The translations under genes and the position numbers were made by a program. A stretch of DNA of 64,000 bases from Bacteroidetes bacterium UKL13-3 (GTDB lineage Bacteria; Bacteroidota; Bacteroidia; UKL13-3). The notes under the pieces are model-generated. The model saw only the letters and a list, made by a program, of their open reading frames with translations. It ran no database searches and was not told the origin of the DNA. The stretch spans positions 2,660,223 to 2,724,222 of the forward strand of contig CP012155.1 of NCBI GenBank assembly GCA_001602415.1, given 5' to 3'. Shown piece after piece: positions 1-8,564 of the stretch. Within the stretch, counting starts at the first letter, position 1. Every line of letters starts with the position of its first letter.

Positions 1-1253
1 GTTCTGCTACCATCGGACAAGCCGAACAGGATCTTTTGTACGATCGGAATAACTTCAAACGCAGGGTTTCTGTTCCAAGTTTTTACATGGATGAAACTGA
101 AGTTTCAAACTTCCATTACACTGAATACCTGTATTGGTTATCTCGTGTATATGTGAGCAATCCTATCATTTACACTGCTGCATTGCCAGATACATTGGTA
201 TGGAGAGATAAATTATCATACAACGAACCATACGTATTGTATTACCTACGTCATCCTGCCTACAGAGATTACCCTGTTGTTGGTGTGAGTTGGTTACAAG
301 CTAAAGCATACGCTGAATGGCGCACTGATCGTGTAAACGAAATGATTTTAGCACGCGAAGGCTTTATCGATATGGATGTTACCAAAACAGTTGACGATAA
401 CAACTTTAATACCGAAGCTTATTTATTGGGATTGTATACTCCAACCATCAAAAAACAATTGAAAGATTATGCACCAAACGGAAGTAAACGCAATGTAAAA
501 ATGGAAGATGGTATTTTATTACCAGAGTACCGTTTGCCAACCGAAACTGAGTGGGAATATGCAGCATACGGATACTACTCCCCTTCATACAACGAAAATA
601 TTGACGTTAGAAGGATTTATCCTTGGGATGGTTTAACCTTACGAAGAAACGACACCGAGAAAAATCGTGGTTTAATGTATGCCAACTATCAGCGTGGTAG
701 AGGTGACGTTGCTGGTGTAGCAGGTAAATTAAATGATGGAGCTTTTTACACAACATTCGTAAAACCTAAAGATATGCTTCCAAATGATTTTGGATTGTAT
801 CACATGGCAGGTAATGTAAGTGAATGGACAATGGATGTTTACCGCCCGTTATCTTCCGAAGATATGACAGACGTAAATCCTTTTAGGGGTAATGTTTACA
901 AAACCAAAGTTACCGATGCTGATGGTATTGTTTCTGAAAAAGATAGTTTAGGAAGAATTCCTTACCGTGAGGTAAAAGAAGAAGAAAACATCAAACGCAG
1001 AAACTACAAAAAAGCGAACAATATTGGCTATAAAGATGAGTTAACATATGCTGAACTTGATCAACAATACGAATACAGCGTTTCATCGCTAATTGATAAC
1101 AAAGCACGTGTATATAAAGGTGGTTCTTGGAGAGACCGCGCATACTGGTTACACCCGGGAACACGCAGGTATTTGGATGAAGAATTATCGACTGCAACTA
1201 TTGGTTTCCGTTGTGTAATGGACCGTGTTGGAGATCCGAGAAAAAAGAAATAA
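1..1253 (+). CDS. gldJ: Gliding motility / T9SS lipoprotein GldJ (5' end missing)
   Basis: GldJ is an outer-membrane-associated lipoprotein with a formylglycine-generating-enzyme (SUMF1) fold. In Bacteroidota it is needed for gliding and for stability of the T9SS component GldK. The frame is open to the left edge, so the true start and the lipobox lie outside. Family signatures visible are LPDTLVWR, VVGVSWLQAKAYAEW, LPTETEWEYAAYG, MAGNVSEWTMDVY, GGSWRDRAYW and IGFRCV near the C-terminus. The LPDTLVW segment and the long insert before LPTETEWE fit GldJ better than GldK. The gene ends before a strong bidirectional hairpin, so it closes its transcription unit. In flavobacteria gldJ is often followed by murF; here it is not. 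Confidence 0.88.
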   Translation, partial: SATIGQAEQDLLYDRNNFKRRVSVPSFYMDETEVSNFHYTEYLYWLSRVYVSNPIIYTAALPDTLVWRDKLSYNEPYVLYYLRHPAYRDYPVVGVSWLQAKAYAEWRTDRVNEMILAREGFIDMDVTKTVDDNNFNTEAYLLGLYTPTIKKQLKDYAPNGSKRNVKMEDGILLPEYRLPTETEWEYAAYGYYSPSYNENIDVRRIYPWDGLTLRRNDTEKNRGLMYANYQRGRGDVAGVAGKLNDGAFYTTFVKPKDMLPNDFGLYHMAGNVSEWTMDVYRPLSSEDMTDVNPFRGNVYKTKVTDADGIVSEKDSLGRIPYREVKEEENIKRRNYKKANNIGYKDELTYAELDQQYEYSVSSLIDNKARVYKGGSWRDRAYWLHPGTRRYLDEELSTATIGFRCVMDRVGDPRKKK

Positions 1254-1271
1254 GAATTCACTAATACGCAT

Positions 1272-1306
1272 AAAAAAAGCTCTGATAAACCAGAGCTTTT
1301 TTTTTG
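1272..1306. terminator. Bidirectional intrinsic terminator between gldJ and nadC
   Basis: The stem AAAAGCTCTG / CAGAGCTTTT has a 6-nt loop, with a T run on the right and an A run on the left. It can therefore stop gldJ on the plus strand and nadC on the minus strand. Confidence 0.85.
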
Positions 1307-1325
1307 CGTATTAGTCAACACTATT

Positions 1326-2180
1326 TTACACTGCTCTCATACTTAAATCCAAACTTTTAACCGAGTGCGTTAATGCGCCCGATGAAATAAAATCAACACC
1401 CGTTTCGGCATAACCCCTAAGTGTTTCCAATGTTATCCCACCCGAAGCTTCCGTTTCAAATCGTCCATCAATCATCTTAACTGCCTCATGCAACATGGGT
1501 ACTGAGAAATTATCCAACATAATGCGATTCACCCCACCAATACTAAGCACCTCATTTACTTCATTAAAACTCCGTGTTTCAATCTCTATTTTTAAGTTAA
1601 GGTTGTTTTCCTGCAAATAATGCTTGGTACGGCTTAAAGCCTGAGCAATTCCACCTGCAAAATCAATATGATTGTCTTTAATCAAAATCATATCATACAA
1701 ACCAATACGATGATTGGCTCCTCCTCCATTTTTAACGGCCCATTTTTCCAATAAGCGCATACCTGGGGTTGTTTTACGTGTATCCAAAATCTGTGTATGC
1801 AATCCGTGCAATACCTTAACATAACGATTGGTTTGGGTGGAAACACCGCTCAATCGCTGCACAAAATTTAATACGGTTCGTTCGGCAGTTAACATGCTAA
1901 TGGTGCTCCCTTCTATTTCCATCACCACATCACCAGCTTTTACAGCATCACCATCTTGTTTCAGCAATTTTACTGTAAGTTGGCTATCCACCTTTTTAAA
2001 AATGTACTCGCCCAACAATACCCCAGCAAGTATTCCTTCTTCTTTGGCTACAATAATCGATTTTCCTGTTGCGTCCTTGTTAATGGTTGCAAGTGAGGTA
2101 TGGTCGCCACTACCAATATCCTCAGAAAATGACATTTCTATCAGCTTTATAACCAGCGGATGATTCAATAATTCGTTCAT
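1326..2180 (-). CDS. nadC: Nicotinate-nucleotide pyrophosphorylase (carboxylating)
   Basis: Quinolinate phosphoribosyltransferase converts quinolinate and PRPP to nicotinate mononucleotide, CO2 and PPi in de novo NAD synthesis. The 284-aa length is normal for the family. Visible signatures are the N-terminal EDIGSGDHTS, the PRPP/quinolinate-binding stretch DTRKTTPGMR followed by KWAVKNGGGANHR, the KDNHI motif near residue 170, and a C-terminal barrel segment with EASGGITLE. The start follows the stop of the small exported protein upstream by 4 bp, so the two are probably cotranscribed. No nadA or nadB is present in the window. Confidence 0.96.
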   Translation of the reverse strand: MNELLNHPLVIKLIEMSFSEDIGSGDHTSLATINKDATGKSIIVAKEEGILAGVLLGEYIFKKVDSQLTVKLLKQDGDAVKAGDVVMEIEGSTISMLTAERTVLNFVQRLSGVSTQTNRYVKVLHGLHTQILDTRKTTPGMRLLEKWAVKNGGGANHRIGLYDMILIKDNHIDFAGGIAQALSRTKHYLQENNLNLKIEIETRSFNEVNEVLSIGGVNRIMLDNFSVPMLHEAVKMIDGRFETEASGGITLETLRGYAETGVDFISSGALTHSVKSLDLSMRAV

Positions 2181-2184
2181 GTAT

Positions 2185-2571
2185 TTATTCTTTTTCGAAA
2201 CGCAACTCGTGAATAAGCATACCCGCTCCCGAGTCTTTCATAAAAATATAAGCCCTATATTTACCTTGCTGACATTCATACACGGCAATGGCATATTTAG
2301 AGCCTTGAGCTGATGATCCTTTGTGCTGTATAGTAATATTTTTAGGAGGATTAGCTGCTAAAAAATTCTTTAAAATTATTTCGGCTTGTTGCTTGCTGTA
2401 TACTCCTTCGCTGTTAAGCACAGTGAGCTCCACAGTAGCATTAAAATGAGTTGCAACTTCTTTGGCATTTGAGTTTTTAATAGCAGCTACAACATCATCA
2501 AAACCATCAGCGTATGCCACAAAAGAAATTAGGAAAGCAAATATTGTTTGTAAAACGTGTTTTCTCATCAT
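2185..2571 (-). CDS. DUF4783-type small exported protein
   Basis: A 128-aa protein with an N-terminal signal peptide (basic MMRKH, hydrophobic LQTIFAFLISFVAYA, cleavage near YADG). It is followed by a compact alpha/beta domain typical of the DUF4783 family, a Bacteroidota-restricted periplasmic family of unknown function with an NTF2-like look. The start at 2571 is chosen because the signal peptide begins there; a longer frame to 2616 would add 15 residues that spoil it. It lies 4 bp before nadC on the same strand. Cotranscription is likely, but no functional link to NAD synthesis can be inferred. Confidence 0.75.
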   Translation of the reverse strand: MMRKHVLQTIFAFLISFVAYADGFDDVVAAIKNSNAKEVATHFNATVELTVLNSEGVYSKQQAEIILKNFLAANPPKNITIQHKGSSAQGSKYAIAVYECQQGKYRAYIFMKDSGAGMLIHELRFEKE

Positions 2572-2685
2572 GCAGCTTCTTAGCAAAGTACTTTCAATTG
2601 ACCAAAACCATGCCATTGTGCAAATTAATAAAATACTTGTTTACGTAACCCTAAAATGCAAAAAAGTTTTTCACGCAGTTATCAC

Positions 2686-2693
2686 TACATTTG
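2686..2693 (+). promoter_or_regulatory. Bacteroidota -7 promoter element before gpmI
   Basis: TACATTTG matches the Bacteroidota -7 consensus TANNTTTG exactly. It ends only 4 nt before the gpmI ATG, so the predicted mRNA would have almost no leader. No clear -33 TTG is visible at the expected distance. Confidence 0.55.
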
Positions 2694-2697
2694 CCAT

Positions 2698-4227
2698 ATG
2701 AGTAAAAGAACAATATTGTTAATTTTAGATGGCTGGGGAAACGGTAGACAATACGATGGAAATGCAATTGGCATTGCCAATAAGCCTGTTTTTGATTCAT
2801 TAATTAAACAGTATCCAACCGCTGAACTTAAAACTTCGGGAGAAGATGTGGGATTACCTGCAGGACAAATGGGAAACTCTGAAGTTGGACACATGAATAT
2901 TGGTGCCGGAAGAGTTGTTTATCAGCAATTAGTACTGATTAATAAAGCCTTTCGCGAAAAAACAATTTTTAGCAATACAACTCTGGTAGATGCTATTTCA
3001 TACGCCAAAACCAACAATAAAAAAATACATTTAATTGGGTTGGTAAGTGATGGAGGAGTACACTCATCAATTGAACATTTGAAAGGCCTTTGTCGAATGA
3101 TGAGCGAACAACACATGGACAATTTCTATATCCACGCATTTACAGATGGCAGGGATACAGATCCGAAAGGTGGTTTGCATTATTTACAAGATGTGATAAA
3201 TACCCTGCAACAAACAGGTGGCAAACTTGCGAGTGTAACAGGGCGCTATTATGCCATGGATAGAGATAAACGTTGGGAACGGGTTAAGCTGGCGTATGAT
3301 GCAATGGTAAATGCTGAAGGTGAAAAAAGTGGTGATATTCTTTATACGCTTCAACAACGTTATGCAGCAAAGGAAACGGATGAATTTATCAAACCGATTA
3401 TTGGTGTAGATCAAACAAACAAGCCATTGGCAACAATTAACGAAGGGGATGTTGTGATATGTTTTAATTTTAGAACTGATCGCGGGCGTGAAATTACGCA
3501 GGTACTTACGCAAGAAAATTTCCATGAGTTTAACATGCACAAATTAAATGTTCAGTATATAACTTTAACTGATTACGATAAAACATTTAAAAATGTATCT
3601 GTAGTATTTCCGGATTTAGAGTTGAATATGACCCTAGGTGAAGTGTTAGCAAAAAATAATAAAAAACAGGTGCGTATTGCCGAAACTGAAAAATACCCTC
3701 ATGTAACATTCTTTTTCTCGGGCGGACGAGAAACTCCTTTTGATGGTGAAACCCGTTACATGGCGCCATCACCCAAAGTTGCTACGTATGATTTAATGCC
3801 AGAAATGAGTGCCGAGCAAGTTTGCGGATTTACCCTTGATGAAATTGCAAAAGCTGAAGCCGACTTTATTTGCGTAAACTTTGCAAATCCGGATATGGTT
3901 GGACATACAGGTGTTGTGAGTGCCGAAATAAAAGCTGTTGAAACAGTAGATAGTTGTGTTGGACGAATTGTTCCGGCAGCGTTGGCAAAAGGGTATTCGT
4001 TATTGATTACTGCCGATCATGGTAATGGGGAATACATGATTAACGAAGAAGATGGAACACCTAACACAGCTCATACCACCAACAAAGTGCCGCTTATTTT
4101 GGTACAACCGGAAGTTACATCTAAAATTAAAGATGGTCGTTTAGCCGACCTTGCTCCAACAATTTTAGCGTTGCTCAACATTGAACAACCAAAAGAAATG
4201 AATGGTGAAAATTTATTGATAGGATGA
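2698..4227 (+). CDS. gpmI: 2,3-bisphosphoglycerate-independent phosphoglycerate mutase
   Basis: Mn-dependent enzyme interconverting 3- and 2-phosphoglycerate in glycolysis. The 509 aa match the family. Seen: LLILDGWGNG (first metal site), the phosphoserine-forming MGNSEVGHMNIGAGRVV near residue 60, HAFTDGRDTDP, SVTGRYYAMDRDKRWER, FNFRTDRGREI, FANPDMVGHTG and the C-terminal metal site TADHGNGE. The ATG at 2698 is chosen because the conserved N-terminus begins there; upstream codons are not family-like and overlap the promoter. The stop overlaps the start of the following lipoprotein gene by 4 bp (ATGA), implying translational coupling. Confidence 0.97.
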   Translation: MSKRTILLILDGWGNGRQYDGNAIGIANKPVFDSLIKQYPTAELKTSGEDVGLPAGQMGNSEVGHMNIGAGRVVYQQLVLINKAFREKTIFSNTTLVDAISYAKTNNKKIHLIGLVSDGGVHSSIEHLKGLCRMMSEQHMDNFYIHAFTDGRDTDPKGGLHYLQDVINTLQQTGGKLASVTGRYYAMDRDKRWERVKLAYDAMVNAEGEKSGDILYTLQQRYAAKETDEFIKPIIGVDQTNKPLATINEGDVVICFNFRTDRGREITQVLTQENFHEFNMHKLNVQYITLTDYDKTFKNVSVVFPDLELNMTLGEVLAKNNKKQVRIAETEKYPHVTFFFSGGRETPFDGETRYMAPSPKVATYDLMPEMSAEQVCGFTLDEIAKAEADFICVNFANPDMVGHTGVVSAEIKAVETVDSCVGRIVPAALAKGYSLLITADHGNGEYMINEEDGTPNTAHTTNKVPLILVQPEVTSKIKDGRLADLAPTILALLNIEQPKEMNGENLLIG

Positions 4228-4775
4228 AAAAAAATTGGGTAATCGTTTTATGTATTGGGGTAATCGTTTCATGCACACCATCAAGCAAAAATGCCATTGT
4301 TCCATACATGGATACAAAGCTGTTGTTTGAAAAGGCCATCAAACAGCTTAATACCGAACACAAAATATTAAATAAAACATTGGTGTTTGGTGATAGTGTT
4401 GCCATTCAAAATGTAAAGGATGTAGACTGGGAAACAGAACTGCGCCCTTTTACCGAAATCGACTTACGTAAAAATACTTATAAAGGAAGATTTAACATCA
4501 AATTAGAGCGAGATGACGAGCATTATATTTCGGTTAAATACATAGCCACAGACAGCAAAACAGATTTAAAAGAATTGTCAGTAACAGCAACCAAACCCGA
4601 CAGCATGTTGTTTGAATTGAAAGCAATTTTTACTGAGCAAAATACATTGTATTCAGCAACCAAAAATATGATTTATTATGCTGATAGCTTATTCACAATT
4701 AACGGATCACAACAAGCAAAACTGGGAAATGAAGTTACTTATAGCGTAACAGGAACAATTAACGCAGGTCAATAA
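4224..4775 (+). CDS. Hypothetical lipoprotein coupled to gpmI
   Basis: 183 aa, not assigned to a named family. The N-terminus MKKNWVIVLCIGVIVSC is a lipoprotein signal with the cysteine at residue 17. The rest is a soluble, beta-rich, polar domain with no obvious catalytic motif; an imprecise resemblance to small domains that accompany cell-envelope proteins is possible. It overlaps gpmI by 4 bp and its 3' end overlaps the convergent LolA-like gene by 17 bp, so both reading frames are under dual constraint there. Confidence 0.7.
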   Translation: MKKNWVIVLCIGVIVSCTPSSKNAIVPYMDTKLLFEKAIKQLNTEHKILNKTLVFGDSVAIQNVKDVDWETELRPFTEIDLRKNTYKGRFNIKLERDDEHYISVKYIATDSKTDLKELSVTATKPDSMLFELKAIFTEQNTLYSATKNMIYYADSLFTINGSQQAKLGNEVTYSVTGTINAGQ

Positions 4776-5409
4776 CTTCTACTTTGGGGTATTTTGCAGC
4801 ATCAAACTCAAAAGTTTTATCCTCTAATTTAACATTAGGAAATTGGTTGGTTATGGTATAGGTATGAACCGTTCCATTCTTATCATACACAACAGATTTT
4901 AAAATGGTTTGATTGGTTTTATCAATGGTTAGTTTGATTTTATGATAGTTCTTTTTCTTGTCTTTGGGGGTAAGTTCGACAATAGCAATCTCCTTGTTAC
5001 CCTCTCTTAACTCCTCAGCTATCTTATACAAAAACCCTTTACCGTACATAGTAAAAATATCATCTAACCTAATAGCATTTTCTTTCGGATTATACTTATT
5101 TACCTGCACTTCGTTTACTTCTTTGCTGTAGGTCCACAAAGTTTGATTGTTGCAAATAATAAGCTGCCCTGCAATATCTAATTTGAATTTATTGCCTTTA
5201 ACCAACAACGTGCCTTTTTGCTTTTCTACAATTTTATCGGCTTTGCTTTCAATACCGTAAACAAAGTCGGCTTTCATTGTTTTAAAATTTTTATACCGTT
5301 TGCTAATGGTGTTAAGCAACTTGTCAGCACTTTTGTCTATTGGCTTAGGAGTTTGCCCGTGAGCAGATACTAAGATGAAAGAGAATAAGAATAGGATGAT
5401 TTTTTTCAC
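4759..5409 (-). CDS. LolA-like outer-membrane lipoprotein carrier
   Basis: Periplasmic chaperone family that carries lipoproteins from the LolCDE exporter to the outer membrane. 216 aa from a GTG start, chosen because VKKIILFLFSFILVSAHG is a good signal peptide starting there; a longer frame reaches 5445. The mature domain shows the LolA pattern: a long amphipathic N-terminal helix (LLNTISKRYKNFKTMKADF), a GTLLVKGNKFKLDI strand pair, and QTLWTYSKEVNEVQV followed by KYNPKE. No lolB is seen nearby, as expected in Bacteroidota. Confidence 0.82.
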   Translation of the reverse strand: MKKIILFLFSFILVSAHGQTPKPIDKSADKLLNTISKRYKNFKTMKADFVYGIESKADKIVEKQKGTLLVKGNKFKLDIAGQLIICNNQTLWTYSKEVNEVQVNKYNPKENAIRLDDIFTMYGKGFLYKIAEELREGNKEIAIVELTPKDKKKNYHKIKLTIDKTNQTILKSVVYDKNGTVHTYTITNQFPNVKLEDKTFEFDAAKYPKVEVIDLR

Positions 5410-5475
5410 GGTACAAATATCTTGGTTATATGAAAGAATAGACAAAATGTGTGCCTAAAAGTTTAATGACAAATA

Positions 5476-6816
5476 TCACTCAAGTTCGGAGCGGTCAATT
5501 AATGTTTGTGGAATGGCTTTGGTAGCCTTTGCTCCAAGTTTCTTCAAGTCTTCGGAACGTTTAACTAAATTCCCTGTACCTTGGTGTAACTTGTTCATGG
5601 CAGCTTCATAGGCTTTTTGCGAGTCGCGCATTTTATTTCCCAATCCGATTAAATCATCAACAAAACCAACAAATTTATCATACATATCGCCCGCTTTATT
5701 GGCAATATCTATGGCATTTTTATTCTGATTTTCTTGTCGCCAAATATTCGCAACGGTTCTAAGTGTGGCTAGTAAAGTAGAAGGACTTACAATAACAATA
5801 TTTCGCTCAAAAGCATCATTAAACAACTGTGCATCATTTTGCACAGATAAAGCAAAAGCCGACTCAATAGGCACGAATAGTAGAACAAAGTCTAAGCTTT
5901 TAGCCCCATATAAATTTTGGTAGTTTTTATCACTTAGCCCTTTGATATGTGAACGAACGGATTGCAAATGCTCCTTTAATGAAAGCGCTTTTACCATTTC
6001 ATCATCAGCTGATACATAACGTTCGTAAGCAACCAACGAAACTTTTGAATCAATAACCAAACATTTACCATCTGGTAGGTTGATCAAAATATCAGGCTGA
6101 AAACGTTTTCCATCTTCAGTAGATATACTTGCCTGTGCAATGTATTCGCGATCTTTAACCAACCCAGATTTTTCCAAAATACTCTCTAAAATAAATTCGC
6201 CCCAGTTACCTTGCATTTTAGCATCACCTTTTAAGGCTTTGGTTAAGTTTTGCGCATCTTGGTGCATCAATTGGTTGAGCGACATGAGTTGTTTGATTTC
6301 TCCCTTAAGCATGTTACGCTCTGCTGCCTCGGTATCATATACCTTTTGAACCTTATCTTCAAAATCCTTGATTTTTTCCTTTAATGGATTTAGAATAGTA
6401 TCCAAAGACTGCTTGTTTTGCTCCGTAAATTTTTGTGATTTCTCTTCTAAAATTTTTGCTGCTAGATTTTCAAACTCAACTTTAAACCGCTGGTTTAACT
6501 GCTCCATTTCACCTTTTTGCTCGGCTAAACGTTGTTCTATATTTTTTTCGGCACTCATTGCCGCTGTAAGTTCGTTATTCAATTTAAGTACATGCGCATG
6601 CGAGTCGTTTAACTTAGCCGACAAGTCATTTTTATCACTTTGCAACATTTGATTTGAACGAGTTACGGCACTCATTTCATTGGATGTTTCCATCAATTGT
6701 TTGCGCAGCAAAACCATTTCTTCGTTATCAATAACCCCTGTTTGTTGTCCCTTTTTTAACAAAAATCCAACCAGTGCGCCAACAACTAAACCTATCAATA
6801 AAAATACAATTTCCAT
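5476..6816 (-). CDS. rmuC: DNA recombination protein RmuC
   Basis: RmuC proteins limit inversions at short inverted repeats in E. coli and carry a predicted nuclease-like core. 446 aa. An N-terminal membrane anchor (MEIVFLLIGLVVGALVGFLL) precedes a long coiled coil (about 30-150). Then comes the RmuC core with MQGNWGEFILESILEKSGL, RFQPDILINLPDGKCLVIDSK and the lysine-rich C-terminal helix region. The start at 6816 puts the anchor at the very N-terminus; the frame extends 9 codons further. The gene stands alone between the LolA-like gene and the decayed sigma operon. Confidence 0.93.
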   Translation of the reverse strand: MEIVFLLIGLVVGALVGFLLKKGQQTGVIDNEEMVLLRKQLMETSNEMSAVTRSNQMLQSDKNDLSAKLNDSHAHVLKLNNELTAAMSAEKNIEQRLAEQKGEMEQLNQRFKVEFENLAAKILEEKSQKFTEQNKQSLDTILNPLKEKIKDFEDKVQKVYDTEAAERNMLKGEIKQLMSLNQLMHQDAQNLTKALKGDAKMQGNWGEFILESILEKSGLVKDREYIAQASISTEDGKRFQPDILINLPDGKCLVIDSKVSLVAYERYVSADDEMVKALSLKEHLQSVRSHIKGLSDKNYQNLYGAKSLDFVLLFVPIESAFALSVQNDAQLFNDAFERNIVIVSPSTLLATLRTVANIWRQENQNKNAIDIANKAGDMYDKFVGFVDDLIGLGNKMRDSQKAYEAAMNKLHQGTGNLVKRSEDLKKLGAKATKAIPQTLIDRSELE

Positions 6817-6941
6817 CTCCAAAATTTTGCTGTGAAAATACAAGCAATACCTGCTTAAGCCAAACTATTTTAACTTTTGTGAAACATTATTTTTAAACCA
6901 AATGCCGCATTTCATATCTTACAACAGTTGAACAACAAAAT

Positions 6942-7489
6942 ATGCTAAGCAGCAAAAGCGAAGACAAAGAACTTTTGGTGGCATTTGGATTGGCCGAAAC
7001 CAAAAACAAAGCCTTTGAATGTTTACTGGATAAATACCAGAAACGTGTGTTTTGGCATGTGCGTAGAATTGTAATTGATCATGATGATGCAGATGATGTA
7101 ACGCAAAATACATTCATAAAAGTGTGGACTCAGTTGGAACATTACCTTGGAGAATCTAAATTGTACACCTAGTTGTACCGTGTTGCTACCAATGAAGCTT
7201 TACATTTTTTAAGCAAGAAAAAAGCAAATAAAAACATTCCGATAGAAAGCAACGATTTAGATTTACTTAACACACTGGAAAGCGCTCACTATTTTGATGG
7301 AAATGCTTTGGAACTTAAATTACAAACAGCCATTTTATCATTACCTACCAAACAACGCACTGTTTTTAACTTAAAGTATTTTGAAAATATGAAGATATGA
7401 GTGAAGTGCTCGAAACATCAGTTGGTGGGCTAAAGGCTTCGTATCATTATGCTGTTAAAAAAATTGAATCCTTTTTCGAGAAAAGTTAA
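6942..7489 (+). pseudogene. ECF sigma factor, broken by a stop and a frameshift
   Basis: Region 2 (AFECLLDKYQKRVFWHVRRI, DDADDVTQNTFIKVW) and region 4 (LPTKQRTVFNLKYFENMK, then MSEVLETSVGGLKASYHYAV in another frame) of a sigma-70 family ECF factor are easily read. TAG at 7170-7172 interrupts the frame between T and LYRVATNEAL, where the family normally has Trp. Near 7398 the frame shifts: ENMKI-stop in one frame, MSEVLETS onward in another, ending at 7489. The conserved KYEEM stretch is missing its middle, consistent with a short deletion. The remainder is well preserved, so inactivation looks recent. It is the first of three consecutive broken genes. Confidence 0.85.
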
Positions 7490-7520
7490 ACCATTACGCA
7501 TATCATTCATCCAAAAATAA

Positions 7521-8005
7521 ATGCTTACCGAAAACGACCATATTAACCACAGTAAACTAAAGGCCATCAAAACTGAAGGCGGTTTCACTGTACCTCAAAG
7601 CTATTTTGAAAACATGAGAACCCATGTGTTGCAACAAACATCACAAACACCAAAAGAAAAATTCTACAGTGTTCCTGAAGGTTATTTTGAGACCTCCCAC
7701 GCAGCAATTTTAGCTCAAACCAGTCACAAAAAAATACCATTCGTTTATAGTATAAGCTTTCAATTATAAAATATGCTGCTGCTGCAATTATTCTAATCTC
7801 TGCTGCTTTATACCTTACAAAAAATAGCAGTCAATCAAATTTACAAAGCATGTCGGATGATGATATCATCTTGTACTTAGAAGAAAATTCGAACGATATT
7901 AATATCACTGATATATCATTTGTAGTGAAGAGCACACAACTTAATAGTGAAGACCATTACTTGATTAATAACATCGATGAACAATCGATAATAGAAGAAT
8001 TATGA
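7521..8005 (+). pseudogene. Anti-sigma factor-like membrane protein, frameshifted
   Basis: The first part (7521-7769) encodes a cytosolic domain with two copies of a short motif (FTVPQSYFENMRTHVL and YSVPEGYFETSHAAIL) typical of Bacteroidota anti-sigma proteins partnered with ECF factors. The frame then breaks. In another frame from about 7763 the protein continues with a transmembrane segment (IIKYAAAAIILISAALYL) and an acidic tail that ends at TGA 8003-8005. One indel near 7745-7763 explains the break. The stop overlaps the next ATG (8002) as ATGA, so the ancestral operon was translationally coupled. Confidence 0.78.
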
Positions 8006-8451
8006 AAAAATACTTATCCTAACATCTTGCTTGTTAAGAACTGTCTTTTTTGCAATAGCGCAAGAAGAGCATCCAGCAAAAAACGACAAAATTGAATCGT
8101 ATAAAATCGCTTTCATCACTGAAAGATTAAACCTTTCACCCAAAGATGCAACTGTTTTTTGGCCTGTGTACAACGAGTTTAGTGATCAACTCAGAAAAAT
8201 GAAACAAGCCGAAAAAGAAAGAGTTCGAGCTTTTAAAGATAAAATACAACCTACAGATGCTGAATCGGAAAAAGTTTACTGCTGATTTAATCTCTTTTAA
8301 ACAGCAGGACCTATACTTAACCAGAAAGTATATCGTAGAATTTAAAAAAGTATTATCACCCGCCAAAGTAGCCAAACTTATTACCTTAGAACAAGAGTTT
8401 AAAATGGCGTTGCTGCACAAATTAAAAGACAAACACGGTACGAACCGATAA
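8002..8451 (+). pseudogene. Spy-like periplasmic sensor protein, frameshifted twice
   Basis: Reads as an exported small helical protein of the type annotated as sensor of ECF-type sigma factor in Bacteroidota. It has a signal peptide (KK-LILTSCLLRTVFFAIAQ), then ITERLNLSPKDATVFWPVYN and LSPAKVAKLITLEQEFK. Two homopolymer indels break it. One A is missing in the A run at 8005-8010, which gives an early TAA. One A is extra near 8267-8271, which gives a TGA at 8283. Correcting both restores a single frame to 8451. It completes a sigma / anti-sigma / sensor trio in which all three genes are damaged. Confidence 0.78.
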
Positions 8452-8538
8452 AGACTATAGGCTAAATGCTCTGGATTAGCCTCAGTTGTTCAACTTCAAA
8501 TTAGCTAAACCTTTGGTTTTTTATTAACCTAGGGGGCT

Positions 8539-8546
8539 TATATTTG
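8539..8546 (+). promoter_or_regulatory. Bacteroidota promoter before the DHS-like gene
   Basis: TATATTTG matches TANNTTTG exactly. A TTTG at 8512-8515 sits at roughly the right distance to serve as the -33 element. The predicted leader to the ATG at 8565 is about 13 nt. Confidence 0.6.
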
Positions 8547-8564
8547 CCGCAAATAATTACGAAA

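Noticed and set aside
6942-8451. Treating the broken sigma operon as pure sequencing error
   Set aside because: The breaks include a nonsense codon and a non-homopolymer deletion as well as two homopolymer indels, and are confined to this 1.5 kb; error alone is a poor explanation, though resequencing should confirm.
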